64,000 nt of DNA, from assembly GCA_048013815.1 (NCBI GenBank), contig CM106586.1:22816001-22880000 (forward strand). The letters run 5' to 3'. Shown here piece by piece: positions 1-12,442 of this stretch (positions are counted from its first letter, which is position 1; each line of letters starts with the position of its first letter). The translations under genes were made by a program, and so were the position numbers. The stretch comes from Setoptus koraiensis. Lineage: Eukaryota; Arthropoda. The notes beneath the pieces are model-generated. The model made no database searches, was not told the origin of the DNA, and saw nothing but the letters and a program-made list of their open reading frames with translations.

Positions 1-1
1 T

Positions 2-480
2 CCCCCACCGCCACCACCTCCACCAAGTACTACACCCGCTCCTCCACCGCCACCACCTCCTCCACCAAGCACGACACCGGCACCTCCACCGCCACCACCA
101 CCAAGTACAACTCCGGCTCCACCACCACCTCCTCCTCCACCAAGTACTACACCAGCGCCTCCACCACCTCCACCAAGTACTACACCGGCTCCCCCACCAC
201 CACCACCTCCGACTACAACACCGGCGCCGCCACCTCCTCCACCGCCGTCCACAACGCCGGCACCTCCACCACCTCCACCAAGTACGACACCAGCGCCTCC
301 ACCACCACCACCTCCGACTACAACACCGGCGCCGCCACCTCCTCCACCGCCGTCCACAACGCCGGCACCTCCACCTCCTCCACCACCAAGTACGACACCG
401 GCACCTCCACCACCTCCACCCGATACAACTCCTGCTCCACCACCACCACCCACTACGACACCAGCACCTGCTCCTCCACC
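2..480 (+). repeat. Coding minisatellite of Pro-rich repeat units
   Basis: Tandem, imperfect units of about 27-39 bp (CCA/CCT/CCG codons followed by AGT-ACN-ACN-CCN-GCN-CCN) form most of the first 480 bases. Larger blocks recur too: the stretch around 205-262 is nearly repeated at 310-368, a sign of recent unequal duplication. The array continues past the window edge. Confidence 0.85.
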
Positions 481-1000
481 AGATGGTGGAAAAGCTTCAA
501 AGGAGAGTTACGAGAAGACCATAGTCACAATGAGTTCCGTTACTGATTTACTGGCCGAGGCGCACAAGGAGATGCAGAAGAGCAAAGATGAAATGGATCT
601 AAGTAAAGTTGTGAAATTATTAGCACTTGCGGGCAAAGAATCCAAAACTATTGACGCGGAAGTAGCTAAGGAGACCGGATGTGCAGATGCGGTTAAATTT
701 ATGGTTGACTCACTAGACAAATTCGTCGCTATGGACGCGTCAGGTGAATTCGACAGTGAGGCCGCGCTCTCTGCAAACTTGCAAAAAGAATTTGATAGCA
801 TCACCAAGATAGTATCAGCTTATAGTTCAACTTTCGAAGAAGAAGTGATCAAATACCAATCGCATAAATTCCCGCCAGAAAAGTCTGGACCACCGCCAAC
901 TACCCCAGCTCCACCGCCTCCGCCGGCCAAGGCCGCTGCAGAAGGAGAGAATACGGTTGAAGTTGAGGAGAAGTACACCATCGAAGTAGAATACAGATGA
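2..1000 (+). CDS. Proline-rich extensin-like protein, 3' part (partial)
   Basis: The frame is open from the window edge to a TGA at 998-1000, so the 5' end lies outside. Residues 1 to about 160 are a degenerate tandem repeat of runs of 5-9 prolines separated by STTPAP, TTTPAP or DTTPAP linkers. A non-repetitive segment of about 120 residues follows (roughly nt 485-880), predicted mostly helical, with motifs such as VTDLLAEAHKEMQKSKDEMD. A short second P/T stretch and an acidic tail ending in KYTIEVEYR close the protein. The Met at 530 is internal to the open frame and is probably not the start. Such Pro/Thr repeats are typical of extracellular, often O-glycosylated, cuticle or mucin-like proteins; that role is inference. 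I do not recognise the helical domain. Confidence 0.7.
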   Translation, partial: PPPPPPPPSTTPAPPPPPPPPPSTTPAPPPPPPPSTTPAPPPPPPPPSTTPAPPPPPPSTTPAPPPPPPPTTTPAPPPPPPPSTTPAPPPPPPSTTPAPPPPPPPTTTPAPPPPPPPSTTPAPPPPPPPSTTPAPPPPPPDTTPAPPPPPTTTPAPAPPPDGGKASKESYEKTIVTMSSVTDLLAEAHKEMQKSKDEMDLSKVVKLLALAGKESKTIDAEVAKETGCADAVKFMVDSLDKFVAMDASGEFDSEAALSANLQKEFDSITKIVSAYSSTFEEEVIKYQSHKFPPEKSGPPPTTPAPPPPPAKAAAEGENTVEVEEKYTIEVEYR

Positions 1001-4000
1001 TACGCTTAGAACAACTCGTAAGTGTAGCCCAAAATAAGTCTTACTAGACAGATGATAAAATTCGAGATGATACTATGCTAGATGTGTTCTGTCCAACGGA
1101 GTGTCCCCCGTCATTTTTCTGTAAATCGCCACCAATGTTATCACATATCTTACCTGGTCGTATTCCATTTATCAAGTAGCCATAACGTCGCCGCATTAGA
1201 ATCAATAACAAAATGAATAAAATTTAGCATTTGAATTAAATTGACAAATCTTGTTCTGTGAGTGAATTGCGGCATGCGTAATATATTAACTAAAGCTGCT
1301 GATGAGTCCACCATTATCAGTCTGCGGTCGCTACTCGAGAACGGTCGTGTCAGCTCAACTGACAGCCAGTGGAAAGAGACGCTGTCATAGCCAGAATTGT
1401 CTGGACATGCACCTCTGCTGATGAACACAACTGACCGTATCATGACCACTAACCTGTCACATCCGACAGCATAGTCGGGCAAAACAACGTGTACAGACAC
1501 ATTTATATATAGACTATTTGTTTCTGTTTGTGTGCTCGAATTCAATAAATCCGCTTCCGATCGTCATGTTTGCAAGCTGCATGTCGAGCTGATACCAATT
1601 CGATAGTTATGCTCTTGTATTGTGAATGGATGCAATACTGTTGCGCATGGATGGCAGAAACAACAATAAACAATGACAGTGGCAACGTCATTTGTTGCAA
1701 AGAGACAGCCCAAAGAGTCTGTCAATGAGAGAGTCGAGTGTCGTCCAAAGTGACAGCGAAAGAGTTTTTCATGACGACATAATAATCATGTGAGCGGCTT
1801 TGTGAGTTGCTTAGCGAGCTTTACTTGAGTCCCTGTTGAGCACAAGTTGTGAGTTGTGACTCATTAGTTGCATCAGCTTGCAAAGTCTCTGTGATCAGTT
1901 CAGATATAGTTCGAGGAGGAATATAAACAACAGCTAACAAAGAGAGTGGTAGCAGACTCATGACGGAAGTGTCAGCGATAAAGCATGTAAAAGTTTAAAA
2001 TAAGTTTTGCAACGATGTTGTTGTTGTTGATGCTGCTGCTGGCTAAAGTGCACACACCTTTGTGATGATGTTCAGCTGTGAGCATTGTGGTCATCGTCGT
2101 TACGTTAGTTATTGCGCAACGACGACAAGACACACACTGACAGACACAGGCCACTGGAATATGAGTCACACAGGAGTATTAATTATAAAATAGAATCAAG
2201 TCGATGAGACTCGTTTGGCATGGCCCATTTGTTGTTGCATCATTGCGACATTATGATCAGATAATGCAAATGCGACAATAATTGTCGTGTCAGTAAGTGC
2301 CACTTGTTTCTGTTATGGGCACTTGATAACGGTGACACCAGAAGCCTGTTTTGGTGTATGGGCACCAATAAAGTGCTAACACTGCATTCAGTATGTCAGC
2401 ATAAATAGGTGAGCACGATGACAACAAGCAACAATGTTCAGTTGTCATTTGTTAAATTGTTATATTCACATATTATTCACAACACTTATTGCGCGTCGCT
2501 AACAAACAAGTTACTGCAACAATCCACTGACTTACTTGCACCACCGTACGGGAACATATCGGGAGCCTCAACTATCAGTCAATCATGTGATGGCCCTCGA
2601 ATTAGCCGAAATCGGGCCAACTGACACTGGACAAAAGTCGGGCAAGCAAACAAACAAGAAACTGGGCAAGTTTATGTCGGGCTCATGTCAGCCAACGGAG
2701 ACATATGGAGCTGAAGCATTGGGCTGTACAAGTATGACAGTAGTTGTTTTACAATACTTGTGTTGGTCGTAACGTTACATTGTTGTTGTTGTTGTGTCGT
2801 GTCGTGTGTAAACGGCAAACTCGCTTGCCAGTCACTGCAAACGGTAACCTGGGTAAGCTGATGCTTGAATATGTAGCAAAATAGAATTTGTTAATATAAT
2901 ATAATATTAATCTACTTATGAGAAGCACAATAGCCCCGGGGTGGACAGCCCAAAGACTGCTGGCAGCCAGGGCTAATCTCTTACAGATACTGGCCGTTGT
3001 ACATGCCATAGCCAGTATGTTGCACATATGTGTATAAAACTATAATACACTGTATGGTATAATATAATACAGATGCATGCATGGTAGATTCTGGCGAGCT
3101 AGCCAAGCCCGCCGAATGGTGGGCCGTAGGTTGAGGCGAACCAAGCCAGCGAGCGGATAAGCATGATTGTGTGTGTGTGCTCAATAACGAATATACTTGG
3201 CCATAAGGCGATTGATAAATATACTATATATACATACATATATATTTATATATTTCTGTGAGATGGGACTGTCGCCTCAAATCAACTCTTGTGTCGGGGC
3301 TGATCTCGGCGGATCAATTCGGAGCCACCCAGTGGAAACCTGACCCCACTGATAAGTTGCCAATCGGACAGGCTATTAGCATAAATCAGTTAGACTGGCA
3401 CGAGTTAGTGTGGCTATTAATAGATTGATTATGATATATATCGAGCATCGCAACAGGGCGGCAGCACTGGCAACGTGGGCCGCGGTTCATGCGACGCCGA
3501 CTACGCGATTGGCAAGCCAACTTATTATGCTGGCGGTTGTATGTTGTGCATAATGGCAGCGCTATGGCATTAGCGTAGACGAGCTATAGGTCAACTCTTT
3601 TTGCCGAGCTTGTTTGTTTGTGCAAGGGTGTACCGTACTGTTTGTGTGTGCCCTAGCTGACGACAGCGAAGGCAACCGAGTGTCCACTGCTCACGATGAT
3701 GATGATGATGATGATAATAGTAATAATAATAATAAGATGACCAAGCTCGAATTGCCGCCGGTTTACTGATCAATTGCCATGAGGCTTCGTGTTTCCATTT
3801 ATTCGTATCGTTAAAACTAGCCACAAACACACACACTGCCATATAGCACTTTGGCATGGCCGACGAGTATGTGCAAACAGTAGGTTGGTGTTTTGTGCCA
3901 GTTGCAACGGGGGGACAGCGAGCCGGAGCTGAGGTCGGGCCCGTGTGTCGGGCAAGCTGGGTTGCGTTAGTTGCGCTAGTTGTATTACGGTTGTATTACG

Positions 4001-5240
4001 GTTGTATGCTGTTGATCAAATGAAGCAGAAGCTCCTTGAAAACATTCAATCAGCCGCTGATAAAGTGCTGGCCGTTGCGAGCGGCCCCACAGCAACGACA
4101 AGCTGTGTGTCGTATAAATTGTATACCAATGTAGCGGCGGGCACGTTCTGCTGCTGCCGCCGCTAGGTGCAGTGAGGTGAGCTGAACGCGACGGCGGGCC
4201 CAAGGACGGGCCCCTGTTCCGACGAAATGCGCATTTGTTGTGTGTGTGTGTGTGTGTGTATTATATCATCATTCTTCACCTCATTGCATCGCAAAACACG
4301 AAGCTGGCAAGCTAGTGGGCCCAAAGGCCCGGCGAGAGTTTGCCCAGCGCTACGCAGCTCACTTTGTTGGTGGAGCGGCGCCGGGCAAGTTGCAGCCATC
4401 GCACACTGGGGGCCCACATACTTCACTGGCACACGCACACACACACGCGCACTGAATTGGCAGCACTGTAATGAACATAATAAACAACGCAGCCGTGGCA
4501 AGCTAGCCGTGGCGAGCTAGCTGCAAAATTTACAGGTTGTGCGCGCTACACTGTTATCAGTGGCACGCTCAATATGTGCCGCTGCGCGTGCCACAACAAC
4601 AAATGCGGCCAGCCTTGTGTCAGTTGAGCATCTGTTCTGCGCCTGGCTCGACACGGCACGCTGTGCACAAGCGCGCACACGGTCTCTATCTGTCTTGCCG
4701 GACACAGCGCCGCCGGAACTCGGATACCGCACTCGCAGACGGAAATACCCCGGGCGAAGGAAGAAAAATCGCAGGCCCGTTTCGTTTGCGCAAATGTGCG
4801 GCACTTATGCTAATTTGAGCCTCACATTGAGTCTTCGACAAATAATTAATTAGCCATATTTTGGCATTTTCAATGTGGAGCAGCCACTCACAACTTGTGC
4901 GCATCGAGCTTGACGGATGCTCGCTGCAGTTTCGTGTGCCGATTTGCAGCGTGTATCGTCCGACATGCGGGCTCAACTTGAGCTGCCGAGGAGCCGCCGA
5001 AGACATGACATGGGGTGACATCGCAATGAGCGCAGTAAGCTCAATGAGCGCGATAGACATCGCTGACTCGGTGTATCGGTCGCGAAAATCAATCGCGAGT
5101 CGATCGCATGTTGTGTGCCTAGTTGCACCAGACCAGCACTAGTGTCCTGGGTATTTGTTTAGGAAGGGGCCCGACTCGGCGCGCCCACATTCTCAAATAC
5201 CACGGGCGACCCGAGTGCAAAGTGACTGTGCCACATTACA

Positions 5241-5261
5241 TCTGGACAGAGTCTGTCCAGA
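5241..5261. repeat. Short inverted repeat
   Basis: TCTGGACA and TGTCCAGA form 8-bp perfect arms around a 5-base loop (GAGTC). Further partial copies (agtctggc, agactctgga) follow within 30 bp. Function unknown. Confidence 0.6.
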
Positions 5262-6472
5262 CAGTCTGGCATGGAGACTCTGGAGCCCGGGGGACCCGCG
5301 CACCAGAGAGACAGGTTGACTGTCGTTGGCAAATACAACATGGAGGCACCGCCAATTATAAATGTTGCTAGTTAGTGAATTGTGAGCGATGTAATCCGTT
5401 TGCGGACTATTTATAAACTTGACACGCACAACTCTGCACACTGTCTAGGCATGCAAATTGCGGTCTCGACGAGCGCGGCGCAACACGGTTTGCGTGCGCA
5501 TGTTCCGTGGCGATGGCACCGTCGAGCAGCTTGCCACAGACAGTTGCTGGCGTACAGTTGTTGTTGGTATATATACAATTCATGCAAGATCATCATATAA
5601 AACACCTCAAAATTTATTCCCTGCCTCTTTCGTCGTACAACAGCAGCAGCAGCAGCAACAACAACAACAACAAAAGACAATATATTATTACTACTTGTCA
5701 AATGCTAGCTTGCCAGTTGTAGCAGCAGTTGTGGCAGTTGTAGTGGCAGTTGTAGTGGCAGCAGCCAGTTGTGGGCCAGTGGTGCACACAGTGAGGAAGT
5801 TGGAGTCAAGTCGACGACGACATTTGAGTCATCAGCGCGCAATTCTACTTATTGTATAATAGTAATAATAATAATCGCTCATACGCACATATACTATCTA
5901 CGTATGTAGAGGCAGCGGCGACGAGCACCCATTGCCAGCAACACTGCAGCCAGTCACGAACACACTCGCATATCATAATCAGCCCATAGAGCACCCACAT
6001 ATCGAGAGTTATATTTATCAGCGAGCTATCTTGGCTATATCCGCCATAAACCGTAGGCCAGCACTATAGCAACGTATAGCAGCAATAGCGCCGATAGTGT
6101 AGCCGTAGCATAGTGAAAGCATAGCAATAGTATAGCAATAGTATAGCGGCGCAAGATTGCAGAGTATTGCAGCGACTACTAACACGCACTCAATTAGAAT
6201 AATAACACGGCCATCAACAGCGTCGTCGATCTAGTTGAATTAGCTAGATCGCAGCGGGCCCGTCGTCAGACAAGCGCGCACACACACACAGACTCGAAGA
6301 GGCTTCGAGCTGGCGATGATGTAAGGTGATGATGATACAACAGTGACTGTTGTTATAAGGCAAACAAAGCAACGACAAGAGAGAATTCTTGTGCCAGCGC
6401 GACATCTCGCATCTGAGCCAGCAATCAGCGAGTCTGGATACTCGTCTAGCCTTGTGCTGTCCCCCTCGCCAT

Positions 6473-6481
6473 CACACACAC

Positions 6482-6513
<32 letters not shown>
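6473..6513. repeat. CA microsatellite
   Basis: About 20 CA units with one interruption (CG near the middle). Confidence 0.9.
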
Positions 6514-7756
6514 TGACGCTCAAGTAGACCAGCAGTCATGACATAGAGGCAGCGAAATAATTATCATTCGAAAATTATCATCGTCAACATTCAGTTGTTT
6601 TATAGCGCCCACAGAAACGGCAGCAGCGCATTTGGCAGACATTTGGCGAATCAGCGGATTGGCGGCGAGCTGGCGAACTTGGCATTTGAATCGGGCGAAC
6701 TTGGCATTTGACGGATCGGCGGCAGCGGCGGCGGCGCTTGAATTCATTGGCCAATTTACAATTTGTTAGAGCCAGCAATCGATATCGAGCAGTGAACTGG
6801 CAGTCGTAATTGCGGCCGTATCATCGACGTGCATGACATGATACATGGCCAATTGACACACAGAGCGAGAGAGCAAACCCTTACAGCCAATCAACGCTAA
6901 ATATCATCGTTCATATTCAGCGGTGGAAACAATTAATGATTATCTACAATCTTTAATATTAATTAAAGACAATAATGTGACTCTCTCTCTGTCGCACATT
7001 TATACAACTGCTAGTCGAGAACGGCAAAGCCAGCAACGACAACGACAACAACAACAATAAAGGACGCACACACAACAACTCAATTATTATTGTTATATTG
7101 CGCTTCTCCCCTAAGCTTGCCCAAGCAGCTCAACAACACAGAGTTTAGAGAAAGAGAGACACACAGACGGACAGACACACAGCACACAACAAGCAAGTTA
7201 CTCGCTTGCTCGCTCGCTCGCTCGCTCACTTACCAGCGCTGGCAGCGTTAGCAGCAGCAGCAACGTTAGCAGCAGCAGCACCAGTGAGTTACTCATTGGC
7301 TACAACTCAAAAAACACACTCACTTTTACTACAACTGCTACTAGATATTCGATCAACAACAATATACTACAACCAGAGGCTATTTGCTCTCACAAGAGGA
7401 ATCATCTCATCGTCGTTGAATTTTCTATTATTATTATTATTATCATCTTAATATATTACACTTGTGTTACATAATAATTGTTGTTATATAATTGTACCAC
7501 CACTATTATTATCGCTATCGCTATTGATATAATTTTTGTCGCAGACATTGTTGGTATTTGTATTTATTAGCATTTTAGAGACCCATCCCGGCCGTCCTTA
7601 ACCCAGCAAAATTGGGCCTACAAGCAGGAAACGACACCTAGGAAACAAACACCACCAGACACACACCAGCAGAGGTCACCAGCGCGGACAAAACTCAATT
7701 GTCGTTGGCCTGGCCCCCTCTACAAACACCCACTATTATCACCCACTGAATACCCA

Positions 7757-7860
7757 GCAGTAGTCAGCCAGTATAGTCAGCCAGTACAGACAGCTAGTAC
7801 AGCCAGCTAAAACAGCCAGCCGATACAGCCAGCCGATACAGCCAGCCGATACAGCCGCCT
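7757..7860. repeat. Short tandem repeats upstream of orb2
   Basis: Imperfect 12-14 bp repeats of the type cagccagtatagt, grading into three near-identical cagccagccgata units. They lie 100-200 bp before the orb2 start codon and probably fall in the 5' UTR. Confidence 0.6.
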
Positions 7861-7961
7861 AACATCACGTCACCATAATAGGCCAGTCGAGTCAGCCAAC
7901 TCATCATCGTCTCAAGCGATAGAGCTCTTATTCAAGCACGCCCGATTAGCTACTCAAAGTC

Positions 7962-9656
7962 ATGTCATGGCAATTCAATCTGGCTACATCGACCAAGGAC
8001 GCGCTGGTTGGGGCACCTTTACGTCAAACTATGGGCCCCACCATGGCCCAACAAGCATCGACCACTCCTACGAGTGCCGCCTCACATCAACAACAACAGC
8101 ACCACCAGCCTAATGCGGATTTTGTCCAACATTTTCAGCAGCATAATGAAATCATATCACCATTACCACACATGAATAATGCTACTACTACCAGCAGACA
8201 AAATGCTACACCCATAGGCTCAGGTCTTTATCAGGCTCACCACCAACAAGACCAACAACAACAACAACATAATCATGGCCACTTCTTGGCTAGTTCCATG
8301 GATAATGCAACAGCAGGCCAAGAGGCACCCTGGTCAACTTACTATACGCCTTTCAATGATTACGGAAACCATCATCATCAGCTTAATTATCAAAACAATA
8401 ATAGTAACAGCAGCAACACCACCACCACCACCACCACTACTACTACTACTAATAGCAACACTACCAGTAATAACAGCAACAACAGCAGCAGCGGCGGCAG
8501 CAGCAGCAGCAATATTAATAATAATAGTAGCAGCATCAATCACTTGTTAGATAATGTGTCCGCTATTGCAGCTACATCAGCTCCAACTAGCACCAATACC
8601 AGTAGACAACATTTCAGTCAGGCTCCAAATGTTGTTCATCAACAACAATTTCAACCAATGCGAGCCATGATGGACAGTGTTCGCTTACAACAACAACAAC
8701 AACCACACCATCAAACAAATCCCTGTGAAATCTTTGGCTTCTCTAACTCATCAGCGCCTCGGCAACCTCGCCATCGTGGTAAATCGCCATTCTTTAATTC
8801 TGGCCTTGAAAATGACAGCAGTAGTAATCCAACGTTGGACATCAATATGAACCATGAGTCGACTGAGAGATACTCTAGAAAAGTTTTTGTTGGCGGTCTA
8901 CCACCTGACATTGATGAAGAAGAGATAACAGCTAGCTTTAGACGATTTGGCCCGTTGGTCGTAGATTGGCCTCATAAGGCCGAAAGCAAGTCTTATTTTC
9001 CTCCAAAGGGTTACGCATTTCTACTATTTCAAGAGGAAGCATCTGTTCAAACATTGATAGATGCTTGTCTTCAAGAGGACGATAAATTATATTTGTGTGT
9101 GTCTAGTCCCACTATCAAAGATAAACCAGTTCAGATACGGCCATGGAGGCTGAGTGATGCTGATTTTGTTTTGGATGCTACGCTTGCATTGGATCCAAGA
9201 AAGACTGTGTTTGTTGGAGGTGTGCCAAGACCACTAAAGGCCTCTGAATTAGCTAACGTAATGAACAACTTGTACGGATGTGTATGCTACGCGGGCATTG
9301 ATACTGATCCCGAGTTGAAATATCCAAAGGGAGCTGGTAGGGTTGCATTTAGCAACCAACAAAGTTATATAGCCGCAATAAGCGCACGATTTGTACAACT
9401 TCATCACAGTGAGATTGAGAAGCGAGTTGAAGTTAAGCCATATGTCTTGGACGATCAAATTTGTGACGAATGCCAGGGAGCTAGATGCGGAAACAAATTT
9501 GCTCCATTCTTTTGCGCTAATGTAACTTGCTTACAATATTATTGTGAAAACTGTTGGACAACTATACATTCTCAGCAGGGTAGAGAATTTCACAAGCCAC
9601 TTGTCAAAGAAGGCGCCGACAGGCCACGAGGTATGCTGCCATTTAGATGGGGCTGA
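7962..9656 (+). CDS. orb2: Orb2/CPEB2-4 type cytoplasmic polyadenylation element-binding protein
   Basis: Single open frame, 564 aa. The ATG is the first Met after an in-frame TAG 15 nt upstream. The C-terminal half is a full CPEB module: RRM1 from about residue 305 (KVFVGGLPPD), RRM2 from about 413 (KTVFVGGVPRP), and the Cys/His ZZ-type zinc domain from 501 (CDECQGARCG ... CENCW). The linker SPTIKDKPVQIRPW and the segment DTDPELKYPKGAGRVAFSN are hallmarks of the CPEB2-4/Orb2 branch rather than CPEB1/Orb. The N-terminal 280 residues are low complexity, rich in Q, N, H, S and T, including a (CAA)n glutamine tract and an N/T/S stretch from the CAC/ACC/AAC repeats at 8395-8535. The family binds U-rich 3' UTR elements and controls local translation; in Drosophila Orb2 the Q-rich part drives prion-like assembly. 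That such assembly happens here is inference. Confidence 0.95.
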   Translation: MSWQFNLATSTKDALVGAPLRQTMGPTMAQQASTTPTSAASHQQQQHHQPNADFVQHFQQHNEIISPLPHMNNATTTSRQNATPIGSGLYQAHHQQDQQQQQHNHGHFLASSMDNATAGQEAPWSTYYTPFNDYGNHHHQLNYQNNNSNSSNTTTTTTTTTTTNSNTTSNNSNNSSSGGSSSSNINNNSSSINHLLDNVSAIAATSAPTSTNTSRQHFSQAPNVVHQQQFQPMRAMMDSVRLQQQQQPHHQTNPCEIFGFSNSSAPRQPRHRGKSPFFNSGLENDSSSNPTLDINMNHESTERYSRKVFVGGLPPDIDEEEITASFRRFGPLVVDWPHKAESKSYFPPKGYAFLLFQEEASVQTLIDACLQEDDKLYLCVSSPTIKDKPVQIRPWRLSDADFVLDATLALDPRKTVFVGGVPRPLKASELANVMNNLYGCVCYAGIDTDPELKYPKGAGRVAFSNQQSYIAAISARFVQLHHSEIEKRVEVKPYVLDDQICDECQGARCGNKFAPFFCANVTCLQYYCENCWTTIHSQQGREFHKPLVKEGADRPRGMLPFRWG

Positions 9657-11386
9657 TAATGCCTGTTTGTAAAAAACTTTTTCATCGCTACCTCTCAAAG
9701 GTATCACTTATTCAAAGGATATTAATCCAAAAAATTATGATCAATGCTCGTATCATCTACTATATATTTTTGTGAAGAAGAAACAACATGATTTATATCT
9801 CTAGTCATAATCAAACTGCACTATAGTGATGGATTTTATGTTGAATAGTTATTGACCCACTATGTCAAATGTCTAAACTCTTAACAGGTCTATCATGGAT
9901 AGCTTTCTGAGCCTCGCCTGATATGTTTCCACACATAAATTCAAGCATGAGCCACACACAGAAACATAAATTATGCCAACCATTTATGTAATAGTTAATC
10001 AATATGGTTTATAATCAAGAATTGGAAACGAATGATTATTATGGTGCAATTTCTAACTGACAGATCACATTATTTATTATATTAATATTAAACATAGTTA
10101 CCTTATTAACTATTCTATCTGATATTCGTCCTCAATATTTTTTGTTATGAAGGTCGAGGACGCAACATAAAAAATATGTTATGACATGTTACTATGTCAT
10201 AAACACTTAATCCAGGCCAGAAGATGCAATGAAACGGATGAATACGTTCAAAAGATTTAGGACATCAGCCACACACTATCCCCAACTTGTTACTTCAGTA
10301 AATAATTTTAACCTATCTTGTTGGTCTGTAAGGACACCAAAATTGCTCCTTATAATTAGGTGAAAAACTACTTCATGGAAAATTGATATTTCGCAACAGA
10401 TAACAAGCAATAGTTATTATTTGGCCATCTGTTAGAAAAGGACATTTGACCTACACCTACTATACCGATGAGGATAGACGAGTTTACCAATAAGCAGATA
10501 TTTCTACCATTTCTACATACACACTAGTTTGATACTTCCGTTGAACTATTTTTGATTTTTATTTTTTAGAATTAGCAGAACAAAACGATCGTTGGTTCTG
10601 TATATCGGTACCCCGTTTAGCTTAACAATAACAAATCTATCCTATCCATAAGATAAATCAAGAGTTACTATATTATTACACATGAACCTCCTCAATCGAC
10701 GATTGTTCCCCTTGTGATCCTATTAATATTTTAAGAAACTATAATAATAAGCTTAGATGTATAAATGGAATAATCTCAATTAATAAACAAAAATTTCTTG
10801 ATCTTACATATCTGATATCCTTGTTAGAACCACTCTAAACGATATCTCTCTCGGTGTGTCTGGTTGTATGGACATCAGGGTATTGTTCACGTCTCGTTCA
10901 CGACTCCACTGGATCATGAATGTGACAAAATTTGTAACTCTTTTCTATAAAAGAGCTTTTTTTGTATGTTCAAAGGATGCTATTTTTAGACTACAATTTT
11001 AAAATCCTACATGTAATAGCTATATCAACAGAAGAGAGTCCTATATTTTGGTGCAAATCAAAATGAAGACAAAAAATCTGATGGATGAGAATGAATTCTT
11101 TAAAAATATGAATTGATTCTGAATCCATCGCGTCAACTTTCTCTATGAACTTGATATATTAAGTTGCAGACAGAGACGAAGACTCGGAATATTTTTCATT
11201 GTAGCAATTCTGGAAAATTCATACAATTCTTCCAGCATATTAGTCAAATCTGATTTGACTTGTCTTCCAACGAAATCATAGTGGAGCCTCGTAGGGAAAA
11301 AAAGGCAGCACTTCCTTCAAAAATACAACCAAAATTACAACAACTACTCAAATCGGTTGCAAGACTGGTCACAGAGTTCAAATACA
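9657..11386. other. AT-rich non-coding interval (orb2 3' UTR and spacer)
   Basis: AT-rich sequence without a gene I can support. The first part is probably orb2 3' UTR. A frame open at 11260-11490 overlaps the next gene out of phase and has no ATG or homology I recognise. Confidence 0.6.
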
Positions 11387-12148
11387 ATGAATATTTCCTC
11401 GTTAGATTGGACGAGTTGGTCTCGTCTATTGTTATCTGCTCTCGTGGTGCTTACTATGTTGAAAATGGTCAATTGTGGCCTAGATTTTGATCTAAATGAA
11501 CCAGCTCCAACTGAAGAAGTGGAGGAAGTGTCGGATGTGGCAAGAGCTGCAGAAACAGCAGAAGTTGTAGAAAATGCAGGAGTTAACAAACAAGAGAAAC
11601 CAGAGAAAGTTGAGGAGGATCCTGCCGAAAAGTACAAGTGGAAGGCAGCGAAAGTATTCGAACATCTAAAAATATGTTCCGATCCAAATTTCGACATAGA
11701 TAAAATAGTTATACCCAATGACTTTTCAGTGCAGCGGAGAGCCTACGAAATTTTGAGAAAAATGTATACTTTTGGGTTTTTAACGAAGGAGGACCAAGCG
11801 AAATTTAAAATCGTCAAGGCCAACTGCGTGCCTCTGATGGATTTAATAAAAAAGAAACGTTATATCAATGCAATGGAAAAGGGTATGACCAGTGGTGGTA
11901 ATTATGACCAACCAGATAAATTTGAGAAGCTTAAGCAATCACCTCTAGAGAAGCTAAGAAAACGATTGCCATCAAGAAAAGGTAGCCAAAAGAAGGCATC
12001 TGCCACCAATGACAAACCACAACAGCGATCCTGGTTGGGTTCTGGTAAAGGATCCAAGTTTGGCTCTGGCAAAGGATCGAAGTTGTTCGGTGTAAACTTA
12101 CAACAACCTTTAGGATGCCTGAGTCCTAGTCGCAATGCAGAGCAATAG
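11387..12148 (+). CDS. Unrecognised secreted or membrane-anchored basic-tailed protein
   Basis: 253 aa from the ATG at 11387 (MNISSLDW...). Residues about 10-30 (SRLLLSALVVLTMLKMVNC) look like a signal peptide or N-terminal membrane segment. An acidic stretch follows (DFDLNEPAPTEEVEEV), then a helical region of about 90 residues around EKYKWKAAKVFEHLKICSDPN and RRAYEILRKMYTFGFLTKEDQ, and a basic Ser/Lys/Gly-rich tail with two GSGKGSK repeats (12046-12085). I do not recognise the family. AATAAA signals at 12222 and 12246 support a 3' end just past the stop. The gene converges on the BMP-like gene, with stops under 300 bp apart. Confidence 0.65.
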   Translation: MNISSLDWTSWSRLLLSALVVLTMLKMVNCGLDFDLNEPAPTEEVEEVSDVARAAETAEVVENAGVNKQEKPEKVEEDPAEKYKWKAAKVFEHLKICSDPNFDIDKIVIPNDFSVQRRAYEILRKMYTFGFLTKEDQAKFKIVKANCVPLMDLIKKKRYINAMEKGMTSGGNYDQPDKFEKLKQSPLEKLRKRLPSRKGSQKKASATNDKPQQRSWLGSGKGSKFGSGKGSKLFGVNLQQPLGCLSPSRNAEQ

Positions 12149-12221
12149 GTGGTGAGAACAATTGATTATTCAAGATTGAGTAAAAGTTTTCCAGAATTGA
12201 TCTCTCACATTGCAGTGTTAT

Positions 12222-12251
12222 AATAAAGATAATGATAATAGTAACAATAAA
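12222..12251 (+). terminator. Polyadenylation signals (AATAAA x2)
   Basis: AATAAA hexamers at 12222-12227 and 12246-12251 lie 74-98 bp after the stop of the upstream + strand gene. Confidence 0.5.
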
Positions 12252-12442
12252 ATGCATTTTGAATAGTTAACTCTATATCATTGTGGTATATTGAGTATCT
12301 TACTTATTTACAGTTTGATGAAGTTGGCAACAACAAAATGCCAACCCAAAAACGACGTTTAGACTCTTGGAAACTAGAGACTGCGAGCATTATATTTATA
12401 TATATATACACTATATATATACTGTATGTGAAATCAATTAAT

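Larger units (their letters stand above)
1001..7961. other. Intergenic / probable 5' UTR region without protein genes
   Basis: I find no supportable coding gene in these 7 kb. Short open frames are low-complexity or lack family features. The stretch holds simple repeats: GAT/AAT triplets near 3695-3735, TG near 4238-4259, CAG/CAA near 5641-5672, a tagcaatagta tandem near 6118-6146, CA at 6473-6513, and cagccagccgata-type repeats at 7757-7860. The last part probably belongs to orb2 5' UTR or promoter, but no transcription start can be fixed. Confidence 0.6.

Noticed and set aside
1150-1545. 131-codon minus-strand open frame
   Set aside because: No family features and no splice or promoter context; it lies in probable 3' flank of the proline-rich gene.
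11260-11490. Open frame overlapping the secreted-protein gene
   Set aside because: No ATG start and no homology; the overlapping frame from 11387 has a signal-like N-terminus and a much longer reading. Kept only as a caution.
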